In this document: positions 39,201-48,075 of the stretch, in pieces
Numbering within the stretch: the stretch's first letter is position 1
How the letters are laid out: each line of letters begins with the position of its first letter
From: Agelaius tricolor
Lineage: Eukaryota; Chordata; Aves; Passeriformes; Icteridae
Direction of reading: 5' to 3'
Assembly (NCBI GenBank): GCA_023055355.1
Contig: JALJCS010000009.1
Span: forward strand, 44,360,501 to 44,424,500
Length of the DNA: 64,000 nucleotides
Translations under genes and position numbers: made by a program
The notes under the pieces: model-generated
The model's database searches: none
What the model was told of the DNA's origin: nothing
Seen by the model: the letters and a program-made list of their open reading frames with translations, nothing else

Positions 39201-42200
39201 GTGATAGGTATTGGGAAGTTATTGTAAATAACGCACACGTAGTTTTTAGTATACGAAGATAACACCACCTCTGAGGGCAGCCAGTGTGCCTCAATCCAAC
39301 CTGCCAGACAAACCTTGGTGGGTTGGAGAAAGAATGTTAGAGAGAAGAAATAATAAACAGCCTTGAGAATGAGAATAGAAGAATCCTGACTCCTTAGTTG
39401 ACTCAGAGTCACTCTGACCAGCAGAGAACCTGAGATCCACCCACTTCTCCCACCCAGAAACAGGGACAGCTGAACTCACCTATGGAGCTGACCATCACTG
39501 CTGCCTCCCCCTTGCCTGTCCAGTTCCGGCCTCGGGACCACTGCGTGGCTTCACACCGGTACTGCCCGCCATCATCCTCATCCAGCGTGCTGGGGATCAC
39601 CAGGGTGAAGGTGCCAGAGCTCTCTTTCTGCAGCCTGAGGCTCCCCCGAGCCCCTCCATGCCGGTAGGCGCTGCCCAGGTTCAGGGCACCATCCTGCTCC
39701 ATGGCGGCCACCAGCTCCCTGTGCCCCGGCTGCTGCGGTGGCAGGTGCCACCAGCGCAGGGACACGGGGCCGGTGGCTCCCTGCACCTCACAGTGCAGGA
39801 CCAGGGCGTCTCCTGCTGTCACCCGTGGGGTGCTGGTGGACACAGACAGGCGCAGGTGGATCTCTGCAAATGACAGTGACCACGTTGGGATGCTGTGCTC
39901 CTTAGGAAAAGCCAGAGATACTCTAGCGTTACATGGAAGACCAGACAAATCTTGATTTTGGAAAAGGAGTTGAGGTGTAGTAATTACATATCCTCTGAAC
40001 AGAGAGAGACTTGCTTCTCCCAGGAAAATCCTGGGAGGCTGTGTAGAAGCTGTGAGAAACTTAGGGGAAATAATTCAAACAATTATTATCTCTCTTTCTG
40101 TAACCATTGTTTATAGATATGGTTCTCCAGAATGTGCTATTCATAGTTCACCAATAGGGTGAGAGAAGATTCCTAAAGGCCAATCAGGTCTTAAGTCCAC
40201 CATTGTTTCTATAAGAACTGTACATTTCTAATAAAAAAGTGTTTTTGCATGCCTTCTGATGATAGAGTCTCTGTATCACCTTTAGCTGTCCCCAATACCC
40301 CTTCACTGATATTGGAGAATTGCCTGAAATTTTCAACCAGCCTTTTCATATAAATTTGGAGAAAGCATTGTGGTTGCAGTTTTTTGGTTTTGTTTTTGTT
40401 TTGTTTGTTTGTTTTTCTTTTTTTTGGTTTTTTTTTTTTTTTCTTTCTGTTTTATGTCTTGGGACACAGATACATAAAGAATGAGTTAAGAAACAGAGTC
40501 CCAGCAGGCAGCTCCTGCTACATCAGAATAACCATTATCTAGCTATGACAAGGAAACCAAGAGCCTCCTACACACTTTCCTTAGAGTGGTTTCTCACAAA
40601 TCATCCATCCAAAACAGTGAGAGTACCCTGATGGAAATGGCAATGATCCCCCTCCCCAGACATGCCTGTTCTGCTGGGTTTTCCTGTGATTTTCAGGAGT
40701 AGCAGCAGATGTTGCTCACAGTTTTCAGTACCAAAGATACAAGAGGACCCAGACTCCTCAGAATTCTACCTATTTGCCCCAAAACTTACTGTGAAGAGAT
40801 TGGACTAAAGGTTTACACTTTGTTGACAGCTAATGTGTCTGTCATGCTAATATGTGCTAAAGCAAATGCTTTTCCCATTATCTATCAAAAACTATGGCAT
40901 ATTTACACTCTTGCTGCCCTGTCAAGATGAGGCCAGACCTAAAGCATTTCCCAGTCAAGGATCCTGCAGACTTCACCCAGCAGAGCAGCTGTTAGGCTTT
41001 ACTAACCTACTGGCTTCACGTCGACTTGGATGCCTGATGACACAACAGTCTGGATGCTCTGCAAGTCCCCAGGAGTCTTCATTTCTGACACAGAGCACTG
41101 GTAGGTACCCTTGTCCTCCAGCCCCACCTCAGAGATGGTGAGGACATAAACTGTGTTGCTTGGCTTGAATGCTCGGAGCTGCCCCAGCCTGGCTCTCTCC
41201 TGGTATTCTTCCTCCCAGGTCAACACCCCATGGGGGTCAACCCTGGCCACTTCCTTGTTGTTGAGGAGCCAGACCACTTTGAAGTTGCTGCTCTTTGGGG
41301 CTTCCACCACACAACTGAGCTGCAAGCTGTCCCCTTCAGAAAGGGAGGGTTCAGCGGCAGTGAGGTCCACGGAGAGGTCTGTGCCTGTGGGCAACCAAAA
41401 AACAAGGAGGGTGGTGGGTGGCCCTGCCCATGCTTCCCTCCTGCCTGGCAGTGCCAGTGGCCTTGCAGAGGGCAGCAGGAGGGAATTCTCTGTTAAAATG
41501 TGGGGTTTTTTTTCATAAGAAAAGTGATCAGGATGGAAAACTTGGACCCTGGGGAGAGGGTTGCCAGCTCTGGGCACTAAGCAGCAGTTGCAGGTGGAGG
41601 AAGAGCCAGAGCCCTGGGGAGCTGAGCTCCCCCCTTTAGAGCAGATAAACCCAACAGAGCACTCACTGGGACAGCCTTTGGCCACAGCCTCCCCCTGCTC
41701 AGCTCAGACGTCCAAACTGAGGGCTGCCCTAACTCAGAGGCATCAGCTTTTGCAGGTGCTGCTCTGCCTCACCTCCTGGAGCTGTTTTACCTCATGGAAC
41801 ACCTATCCTGTAAGCCAGAAAGGGGCACAAAGGGCTTTTATCACAGTGGTGGTTTTAACTATGCTGCTTGTGATAGAAAAAGGTGTATGAAGGGCTGGCT
41901 TTCAAGTGGCTTGTCTGAATCCACTGTGTCTCTTCCTGCATGCTGAAACCCCCAGTGTCTACTGTGGATTGTGGGCAAGAGATGCTCTCCAAGCTGGAGA
42001 GGACTTGGGTTAAGTTCCTACAGAAAGCAGAAATTTCAAGACTTATCACATCATGGGGAGGCAGGAAGGAAAAAAGAGAAGGTGGATCCTGCTCCCCATA
42101 CCAATTAGCAGTAGGTGCTGAGCAAAGAAGGCAGTGACAGGGGGAACCTGAAGTCATCTTCCCCTTGGCAGACCCTCTTGGGCAGTCAGTCAGCTGTGTC

Positions 42201-45200
42201 TGAGGTAGGGACCCCATCTCTGGGTCCTATTGTAGCATTCACCTTCCTCACTGGGCATTCACCTTCCTCCCCAGGCACTCCTGGCACCAACCTGGCTGGA
42301 CAGTGGCTGCAAGCAGGAGACCCACTGGGTACCCCAAAACCCTGAGCCATGACCCCACAAAGCACTGGCTTGGCCAAAAACCTGGAGGAAGGACTGAGCC
42401 CCCGTTCCCTGGCTCACACCACTGTGTCCCTGGGTCACTGTGGTGCCCCATGAGTCTCAAAACACGGGAAAGGTTACGTGCTGTAGTTTGGAAAGAAAAC
42501 AGAGCAGCTCCCAAACCACAACTGGAAGGGCTCAAATAATTTACCTAAAGCACAGCACCCTGTGAATTTAAACACTGGTTCATAAACAGTTTGGGAACAG
42601 GAATCCCAGCTGCTGCAGATATGTTTGGCATTCCTAAACATTTGCTGCAGAGTTTATAGAAGCCCCTGGAGCAGCTAGCCATGGTCAGAGTGGCTGATGG
42701 CTCTCAGAGTGACGGGGTGCTCAGCCCTGGGTTCCCCCACTGGGTGCTGGAGGAGGAAAGCAGCCCTGCAAATTTGATGGAGGGCTTGCACACCCACTGC
42801 TGTCCCACCATGGCAATACCAGGAGCACCAACTCTGCCACCATGAGGTCCTCTCACCACCCTTTAACACTTACCACAGGACAAACATCAAACTCTGACAG
42901 GGTTTCTAAAAAATCCCATGGCACTGATGCCTGATGCACTACCAGTCATGACAAGCCCTCCTCAACAAGAGGATGCACAGAAGTGCACTGACTGCCATTG
43001 CTCCCCAGGCAGCAGCAGGCTTGGAAACCTTTGCTGCAAACAGTGCACAATGAGGGGAATAAAGCTTACCCACTCAGGTTTCAGGAGACAAAGTGACAAG
43101 AGAGCACACTTCCCTCCCCCTCCTCCTGATACCTTGCTCCCCTGAGGCACATTCAGAGTGCTGAGTTCTCACCCGTCTGTTCTTTGGTTTCCTGCTCTGA
43201 CTCACTGCCCTCCCACAGGACATCAGTTCCCCTCACTGCCCCAGCTCTGCTCTGAGGCCTCCTCCACCCGCCCTGAGCAGTGGGGACAGGGTACACCACC
43301 TCCACAGGCAGGGCTTCAGTGGGAGACTTGCTCCCATTTTACTGCACCCTGTGTTAAAGGGCACCAACTAGCCACAGCCTTGTCTTGGCAGCTTTGAGCT
43401 AAAGCTTACTGGTGATAGAGAGAGAGAGAGATTCTCCCTTCCCCTGGGCATGGCTACTCACACACATCTGGGGGAAGAGCAGGGTGAGGGAGCACAGCCA
43501 GCAGAGGCTGAGGCAGCAGGGACAGACAAGCCACCCCCAACAAGAGCTGTGCAGCACACACAGCCCATCCCTGGGTCCCTCCATGCCTCTGCTGAGGCAC
43601 AGTGACAAGCAGCTGACTTTTTTAAGGCCACAAGAGCCTCGAGGCAGTGTAACAACCCTGTTTTCCACACTCTGGAGTTAGGACTGCCAAGGATCCATCC
43701 AGGCTGCTGTGGGCACACGCTGTGCCCTCTGCTAACACCTCACACGGGTCTGTGAGGCTGTGGCCTTGCTGCTGGCATCGGGGATTCAGCTGCATGAGGA
43801 GCCAAAACACCAGCAGCTCCTGAGCCAGGGCTGCCATGGCCCTGAGCTCAGCCCAGCCCGACCCACTGTGTCTGAGCAGCTCCTGAGCCAGGGCTGCCAT
43901 GGCCCTGAGCTCAGCCCAGCCCGACCCACTGTGTCTGAGCAGCTCCTGAGCCAGGGCTGCCATGGCCCTGAGCTCAGCCCAGCCCGACCCACTGTGTCTG
44001 AGCAGCTCCTGAGCCAGGGCTGCCATGGCCCTGAGCTCAGCCCAGCCCAACCCACTGTGTCTGAGCAGCTCCTGAGCCAGGGCTGCCATGGCCCTGAGCT
44101 CAGCCCAGCCCAACCCACTGTGTCTGAGCAGCTCCTGAGCCAGGGCTGCCATGGCCCTGAGCTCAGCCCAGCCCAGCTCCTTGGTGCCCAGCCAGACCCA
44201 CCAGTGTGTCCCTGGGCTGCGGCACGGGCAGGTGAAGGGGCACTGAAATCTGCTGCTGTAGAGCCTGGAATGCACAGGGGAGCTGGAGCCAACAGGTGAG
44301 TTAGTTTGTAAAAGGTCTTACCCCGGCTCAAAACTGCCAGCCAAGTCCTCTGAGTTTGGTTGCGGGAGATGTCCTTCCATGTCTTGTCAGGATCCTCAAT
44401 CCACTCGGCTGCCTCACAGTACAGCTGCCCCTGGTCAGATGGCTTCACTCCCCTGATGATGAGCTTGTACGTGGTGTTCCCAACCTTGTTCAGCTGCACA
44501 TTCCCCTCCAGAAACCTCTGCTCATAAGAGGGCCCTGGCTTCAGGATGAAGTCCTTGGAGAGGGTGAGGATCTCCTTGGCAGGCTGCTCTCCTGCTCCCT
44601 GAAGAAGGTACCAGCCAACTGAGAGATGGGTGTGCTGGGCAGTGGCCTTGGACACCTCACAGGTCAGCTCCACCACATCCCCTTCCATGTGAGTGAGGGC
44701 CTGGGGTGCCATGGAAGCCGAGAGTGTGTCTGGAATCACTGAGCATGGGGAGAAACACAGAATCACAGAATATCCTGAGTTGAAAGGGACCCATGAGAGT
44801 CACTGAGTCCAGCTCCTGTCCCTGCATAGGACAACTCCCAAGAATCTGCAACCAGGGCCTAAGGGAGCTGACAGCACAGGAGAAGAATCTGTAGCTGACT
44901 GACAAGGCTTCCATCACCTTGTGTTGAGGTGTGAAGGGACTAAAACTTCAGCAAACAAGAAAGAAACAGTCAATCTCTTTACAGTGCCCTCTTCACTCTT
45001 TACAGTGCCCTCTTAATTAGGCAACCCCAAGGAGATTAGAACCCATCCCCTCATTGTCCCAAATGCAGACTGGTGCAACACCAAGATAAAGGAGAAAACA
45101 GGGCTGAACACCAACTGGAAGCACCATACCACCGTGTAGACTCAGTGGGCTCACAGCTGGGCCTTTCCCTCTGTATCTCCACCCCATTGCTTTCCCTCCC

Positions 45201-47992
45201 CAGTGGTCTGCAGGAGCTGCTACCTCCCTCCACCTGTGAGTATCCTACTTGGGTCAATTCCCATACCCACAGAGCCTGGGAACTCCTGCCTTCCCAAGCA
45301 CTCAGCTGCAACACGCTGTGTCTGTGTCAGGAGCTGAAGTCAGGCCATGGGAGAGCAGAGGCTTCCTTTTCCTCCCCTTGCTCTGGCTGGGAGGCAATAA
45401 CCACAGAATCACAGAATAATGAGGTCGGAAGAGACCTCTAAGATCATTGAGTCCAACCTATGCCCTAACACCTCAACTAGACTATAGCACCAAGAGCCAT
45501 ATCCAGTCTTTTTTTAAACACATCCAGAGATGGTGATTCTACCACCTCCCTGGGGAGAGCATTCCGGTACTTTATTATTCTTTCAGTGAAAATTTTTTTC
45601 CTAATACCCAACCTATACCTTCCCTGACGCAGCTTGAGACTGTGTCCTCTGGTTCTCTCAGTTGCTGCCCGGTGGGAGAGACCGACTGTCGGAATTCAGG
45701 ACATCCCTCTGGCTGTCCTGGATTGCCAGGATCCCTGCCAGGGGGCTCAGACACCCTGGTACAGAGCCCAAGACGCCTGTGTCTTTGATTATGACTCATG
45801 GAGCAAATTACCAACCTTATATGAAGATCTACAAGCCACAAAAGTATAAGTAGAATAATAATTAGTTTGTCACAGGGTGGAAAAATAGATTTTTTTGGGG
45901 TTTTTAGAATGGGGGTTCAGGGGGCAAGATGGAGGGATCTGGGCGTGTCCAGCCTTTCTCCTTCTTCTTGGCCTCCATGTTCTGCTGTGATGTTGGCACT
46001 TTTAGATTGGTTTAGAATAGAAGCTCACTGTCTAACATAGGGGATAGGTATTGGAAAGTAATTGTAAATATCGTACACGTTGTTTTTAGTATAAAAAGAT
46101 AACACTGCCCTGGGGGCAGGCAGAGTGCCTCTGTCTCTGAGCAGATCTTGGCAGGCCAGGAGAAAGAATTTTATAGATAAGAAACAAAAAACAACCTTGA
46201 GACCGAGAACTGAAGAGTTCTGACTTCTTCAACTGCCGGGTTGGGAAAAGAGACTTTCTAATGCATCTCAGGGTCACTCTGACCAGCTAAAGCCCCGAGA
46301 ACTGACCTGTCTACAACCTCCCTTCAGGAAGCTGTAGAGAGCAATAAGGTCACCTCTAAGCCTCCTCTTCTCCAGGCTAAACAGCCCCAGCTCCTTCAAA
46401 CGTTCCTCAAACCAGAGAACACGCAAGGTGATGGATATCTTGACATACCGACCTCAGCCCCACTCATCACCCCTTTCCCCACTGTCCCTCTGACAGATGA
46501 GATGTCCCTGTGGGGACAGCAGTGACCTGTCCCAGCGGGAGCAGGGCTCTCACTCTGGGCCCACCTGTGAGGTTGGTCTTGGCGCTGTAGGTGCCGAAGT
46601 ACCTCTCGTCGGTGTTGGGCGTGTGGCACTCGTACTGGCCGGCGTCGCGCTCCTGCAGCTCGGTGATGTGCAGCAGCACGGCGTCCCCCTGCAGCCGCTC
46701 CACGAAGATGCCGCGGCCGCGCACGCGCTGCGTGTAGATGGCGTAGGGGAACGAGGGGTCCACGGTGCTGACGATCTGCACCTCCCGCTCGGGGGCCGAG
46801 GGCAGGTAGATGGACCACTGGAAGTTCTGCTCCGCCGGGCCCTGGTAGCCGCTCACCTTGCACCACAGGGTGACGTGGGAGCCCTCCGTGCGGTACAGGG
46901 GGCCCTCCTGCACTGTCACTTGCCGCTGGGCACTGGTCAGACCTGTCAGCACACACGGTGTTTGCAGGGGGGGCAGTTACAGGAACAAGCCCTGTTACAA
47001 CAGAGCCCTGAAATTTCTTGTCTCGTGTCACACTTGTTTCCTGTCTCTTCTCTCTCTTACACTGGGGGGTCACACAACAGAGGCCAGAGCATCATGGCCA
47101 GAGGGCTGCCAAGCCCGTTCTTGCCTGAAGAGCCTGTCTCAGGCAGCACTGCAGGGGAAGCAGCAATCAGGCTGAGAGCACTGGAGGAAGCTTGTGGTGT
47201 GTTAAAATGAAGAGGGCCAAGCTCTCGGGTCCTGCACAAAGTGTGGGGGACAGGGAGCATGGGGGACAGGGAGCAGGGGTGCAGAGCTGGTCACTGTCAG
47301 AGGAGGAGATGCAACACAGAAGCTGAGGCACGCGGGACAGTGGAGGTCAGCAGCAGGCTGGATGCTGCAGAGATGCTCCATAGGCAGAAATGGAGGAGAG
47401 CACAGGAGAGGGGGTCAGAAAGAACTCTCCTCTGAAGGCAGGGGGCACAAGGAAGCATCAAGAGCTCCCTCCATTTCTGCTTGCACAGGGTCTGGGGATT
47501 GCCACCCACAGACCCTCCCCTTCCATATAGCACTCAGCAGTGACATTCACTCTGGAGCTCAGCATGCACACCAAGCAGAGTGCCCACAGGACATGGGTCT
47601 TGAGTCATAAAAACAACTGTGGTGGCCAGGGAAGAGAGCTGGTGACAGGGCTGCCTAGGAAACCTTCAGAAATTCCCTCCCAATGGAAGAGGGAGTGAGG
47701 TAACACCCTCCACACACTGCAATCAGCCACTCAACAGGGACGTGTGTGTCCCCTCACTGAAACCCTCTTAGGGTTTGGGCTCTCATTTTGGAGTGAAAAC
47801 ACAAAGCAAAAGGAGCACGTGCTGATGGCACCTCTTCCCATGGCAACTGAGCCAGAGCAGCACTGGCTGAGCCCCCCAGGCCCTGCTTTCCCCACAACAC
47901 TTCCAAGAAAGCTCCAGCCACTGGGCAGGGCACTCACCCAGGAAGAGGAGGAGGAAGAGGAAGGCAGCTGCCAGGCACTGTGCCAGCCCCAT
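30065..47992 (-). CDS. CD101: CD101 (IGSF2/EWI-101), complete nine-exon coding region
   Basis: Coding segments on the minus strand, 5' to 3': 47938-47992, 46565-46942, 44322-44738, 41007-41384, 39480-39863, 37949-38353, 33252-33653, 32033-32428, 30065-30258. They sum to 3009 nt (1002 aa plus stop). All introns are GT-AG and all are phase 1, so each Ig exon is a symmetrical cassette. The product is a type I membrane protein: signal peptide (about 1-23), seven V-type Ig domains (about 19-939) each with a Cys pair and a D-x-G-x-Y-x-C signature, a transmembrane helix (about 952-974) and a 26-28 residue tail. The EWI motif is E256-W257-I258. Sequons include N142, and others in domains 2, 4, 5, 6 and 7. 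Length is close to human CD101 (about 1021 aa), and domains 1 and 2 match my memory of the human protein closely. CD101 is known as a leukocyte surface glycoprotein that dampens T-cell and myeloid activation; that role is inherited from the family, not shown here. PTGFRN lies upstream on the same strand, as in human. Confidence 0.95.
30259..32032 (-). other. CD101: CD101 intron 8
   Basis: 1774 bp. It holds a 5' LTR fragment (about 31556-31851) and an A-run at 30861-30875. No additional exon recognised. Confidence 0.85.
31556..31851 (-). mobile_element. LTR fragment in CD101 intron 8
   Basis: Read on the minus strand it starts TGTCACAGACATC at 31851 and continues through AATCCTTTCCTTAGGATT and AATTAATGGCCAATCACAG, a layout I recognise from an abundant songbird LTR. 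The 3' part, with the polyadenylation signal, is missing. Confidence 0.65.
32033..32428 (-). CDS. CD101: CD101 exon 8: Ig V domain 7, membrane-proximal (residues 807-939)
   Basis: 396 nt, phase 1-1, acceptor CCCACAG and donor GTAACG. The Cys pair is in ATLPC and GAYYC, with an NGS sequon near the start and CQLQEW after the last Cys. Arg/Ala-rich stretches and high GC make this one of the most GC-rich exons here. The donor has C rather than G at +5, so it is a weaker site. Confidence 0.91.
32429..33251 (-). other. CD101: CD101 intron 7
   Basis: 823 bp; nothing recognised. Confidence 0.85.
33252..33653 (-). CDS. CD101: CD101 exon 7: Ig V domain 6 (residues 673-807)
   Basis: 402 nt, phase 1-1, acceptor TTTTAG and donor GTGAGC. 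The Cys pair is in AIQC and GSYYC; the stretch after the second Cys, CVVEEWL, parallels human CAVEEWLL and the EWI motif. The [10 protein letters not shown] segment at the end is also close to the human protein from memory. One NYT sequon is present. It is preceded by the longest intron (4295 bp). Confidence 0.93.
33654..37948 (-). other. CD101: CD101 intron 6
   Basis: 4295 bp, the longest intron. It holds a plus-strand CR1 3' tail (about 35425-35590) and an A-run near 37098-37112. The GC-rich part at 37100-37900 has several overlapping ORFs up to 160 codons on both strands with no recognisable domain. Confidence 0.85.
35425..35590 (+). mobile_element. CR1 LINE 3' tail
   Basis: Sense-orientation CR1 end: GGGCAGCCTGCTCTAGGG, then GGAGTTGGACCAGGTCACC and CCATCCTGTGTTTCTGTGAC, lying in CD101 intron 6. 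Confidence 0.8.
37949..38353 (-). CDS. CD101: CD101 exon 6: Ig V domain 5 (residues 538-673)
   Basis: 405 nt, phase 1-1, acceptor GAGCAG, donor GTAAGC. The Cys pair lies in FELFC and GTYQC, the core is VRWRFQP, and LPNGTVLWG carries a sequon. The CEVEVW end matches human domain 5 (recalled as CEVEVY). The segment after it, ending in VVLPG, links to domain 6. Confidence 0.92.
38354..39479 (-). other. CD101: CD101 intron 5
   Basis: 1126 bp, half of which is a solo LTR (38872-39435) in antisense orientation to CD101. The remainder is unremarkable apart from an AT-rich patch near 38590-38650. Confidence 0.85.
38872..39435 (+). mobile_element. Solo LTR in CD101 intron 5
   Basis: Same family as the 45687-46300 element: both begin TGTYGGAA and share the blocks AGTAGAATAATA, TTTTTTGGG, CTCACTGTCTAACATAG and GTCACTCTGACCA. 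Perfect 6-bp flanking duplication TCCACC at 38866-38871 and 39436-39441. An AATAAA near 39349-39356 is consistent with the R-region signal. Orientation is antisense to CD101. Confidence 0.82.
39480..39863 (-). CDS. CD101: CD101 exon 5: Ig V domain 4 (residues 410-538)
   Basis: 384 nt, phase 1-1, acceptor TTTGCAG and donor GTGAGT. The Cys pair sits in LVLHC and GGQYRC; the core is RWWHLP, matching SWWHIP of human domain 4 from memory. An NWT sequon lies near the end. The exon is GC-rich. An LTR insertion ends 44 bp beyond its 3' boundary, in intron 5, without damaging the donor. Confidence 0.92.
39990..40330 (+). mobile_element. LTR-like segment in CD101 intron 4
   Basis: Contains TCTCCCAGGAAAATCCTGGG (stem-like), GGCCAATCAGG, a TATAAGAAC word and AATAAA at 40230-40235 in the order expected of a short LTR. 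The family was not identified and the ends are not resolved. Confidence 0.45.
40377..40448. repeat. T-rich low-complexity tract
   Basis: Runs of T broken by single or paired G, in CD101 intron 4. Confidence 0.9.
41007..41384 (-). CDS. CD101: CD101 exon 4: Ig V domain 3 (residues 284-410)
   Basis: 378 nt, phase 1-1, acceptor CCACAG at 41385-41390 and donor GTTAGT from 41006. It has a Cys pair in LQLSC and GTYQC contexts, and an FKVVWLL core Trp. This is the only one of domains 2-7 that lacks a Trp four to five residues after the last Cys (it reads CSVSEMK), as I recall for human domain 3. The donor GTTAGT is weaker than the others. Confidence 0.92.
41385..44321 (-). other. CD101: CD101 intron 3
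   Basis: 2937 bp. Its main feature is a 63-bp minisatellite at 43814-44175. The rest shows no recognisable exon or repeat; a short GA run sits at about 43418-43430. Confidence 0.85.
43814..44175. repeat. 63-bp minisatellite, about 5.75 copies
   Basis: Copies start at 43814, 43877, 43940, 44003, 44066 and 44129, exactly 63 bp apart, the last one partial. They are almost identical; the first three carry a G and the next two an A in the GCCC(G/A)ACCC stretch. Because 63 is a multiple of three, long ORFs run through it on both strands (21-residue repeats). It lies in CD101 intron 3. Confidence 0.97.
44322..44738 (-). CDS. CD101: CD101 exon 3: Ig V domain 2 with the EWI motif (residues 145-284)
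   Basis: 417 nt, phase 1-1, with a GTAAGA donor at 44316-44321. The Ig disulfide is C171-C252. The family-defining Glu-Trp-Ile is at 44398-44406 (residues 256-258), four residues after the second Cys. The [11 protein letters not shown] and LSKDFIL stretches match human CD101 domain 2. Sequons occur at the NTT and NQT positions. The reading frame stays open past the donor into the intronic minisatellite, so the raw ORF runs down to 43786; the good donor and phase fix the real exon end. Confidence 0.94.
44755..44850 (-). mobile_element. CR1 LINE tail fragment
   Basis: ACACAGAATCACAGAATATC followed by GAGTTGAAAGGGACCC is a CR1 3' end in reverse complement, decaying after about 90 bp. It starts only about 20 bp from the acceptor of CD101 exon 3, so it probably overlaps the branch-site region of intron 2. 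Confidence 0.75.
45402..45680 (-). mobile_element. CR1 LINE 3' tail, first part (split by LTR)
   Basis: Starts CACAGAATCACAGAATAATG and continues GGTCGGAAGAGACCTC, the reverse complement of the CR1 3' end with its octamer tail. It continues through the typical GTCCTCTGGTTCTCTCAG stretch to the LTR junction. Confidence 0.85.
45687..46300 (+). mobile_element. Solo LTR inserted into a CR1 element
   Basis: Begins TGTCGG and ends CCGAGA, a near-perfect terminal inverted repeat. It is flanked by 6-bp direct repeats ACCGAC (45681-45686) and ACTGAC (46301-46306), one mismatch apart, and interrupts a CR1 tail that resumes at about 46307. It is clearly homologous along its length to the LTR at 38872-39435. 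A 6-bp target duplication fits an ERVK-like (class II) element. No internal retroviral genes are present. Confidence 0.8.
46307..46425 (-). mobile_element. CR1 LINE tail, second part
   Basis: Continues the CR1 after the LTR: CTACAACCTCCCTTCAGG, then TCTTCTCCAGGCTAAACAGC. Together with 45402-45680 it restores one CR1 copy, proving the LTR is the younger insertion. Confidence 0.85.
46565..46942 (-). CDS. CD101: CD101 exon 2: Ig V domain 1 (residues 19-145)
   Basis: 378 nt, phase 1-1, acceptor CAG at 46943-46945 and donor GTGGG from 46564. The Ig disulfide is C46-C124, with core Trp61 and the DAGQYEC signature. N142-L-T is a glycosylation site at the domain end. This domain is the most clearly recognisable part of CD101: the VQIVST, YTQRVR and CHTPNTDE stretches match the mammalian protein. 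The exon is unusually rich in CpG (see findings). A longer overlapping ORF in another frame is a shadow of it. Confidence 0.93.
46943..47937 (-). other. CD101: CD101 intron 1
   Basis: 995 bp between the signal peptide exon and Ig domain 1. No repeat or gene recognised in it. Confidence 0.85.
47938..47992 (-). CDS. CD101: CD101 exon 1: start codon and signal peptide
   Basis: The ATG at 47990-47992 opens a short hydrophobic leader ([13 protein letters not shown] then a Leu-rich core). The exon ends in phase 1 at a consensus donor reading GTGAGT (47932-47937). The first base of Gly19 comes from this exon and the rest from exon 2. Cleavage probably falls just before the QRQVTV segment, close to where the human leader ends. 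A separate signal-peptide exon is typical of the family. Confidence 0.9.
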
Positions 47993-48069
47993 GGGAATCC
48001 TCTCTGCTTGGATCCTCTCCCAGAGGGGCGCTGGTGGGTTCTCATGGGCGATGGCGGCAGCCACGCCGC

Positions 48070-48075
48070 TATTTA
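48070..48075 (-). promoter_or_regulatory. TATA-like element upstream of CD101
   Basis: On the minus strand TAAATA within CTCTAAATAGCGG lies about 80 bp upstream of the CD101 ATG. Initiation about 30 bp downstream would leave a 5' UTR of about 50 nt. This is position and motif only; an upstream non-coding exon is equally possible. Confidence 0.3.

Larger units (their letters stand above)
39864..41006 (-). other. CD101: CD101 intron 4
   Basis: 1143 bp, holding an LTR-like segment (about 39990-40330) and a T-rich tract (about 40377-40448). Confidence 0.85.
44739..46564 (-). other. CD101: CD101 intron 2
   Basis: 1826 bp. It carries two CR1 tails, one of them split by a solo LTR (both listed separately), and a short tandem duplication around 44976-45014 of a word containing CTTTACAGTGCCCTCTT. 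Confidence 0.85.

Noticed and set aside
43760..44299. 179-codon plus-strand ORF made of repeats
   Set aside because: A shadow of the 63-bp minisatellite, whose unit length is a multiple of three.
46396..47073. 225-codon minus-strand ORF and 237-codon plus-strand ORF over CD101 exon 2
   Set aside because: Out-of-frame shadows of a very GC-rich Ig exon; the real frame has the Ig signature and proper splice phases.
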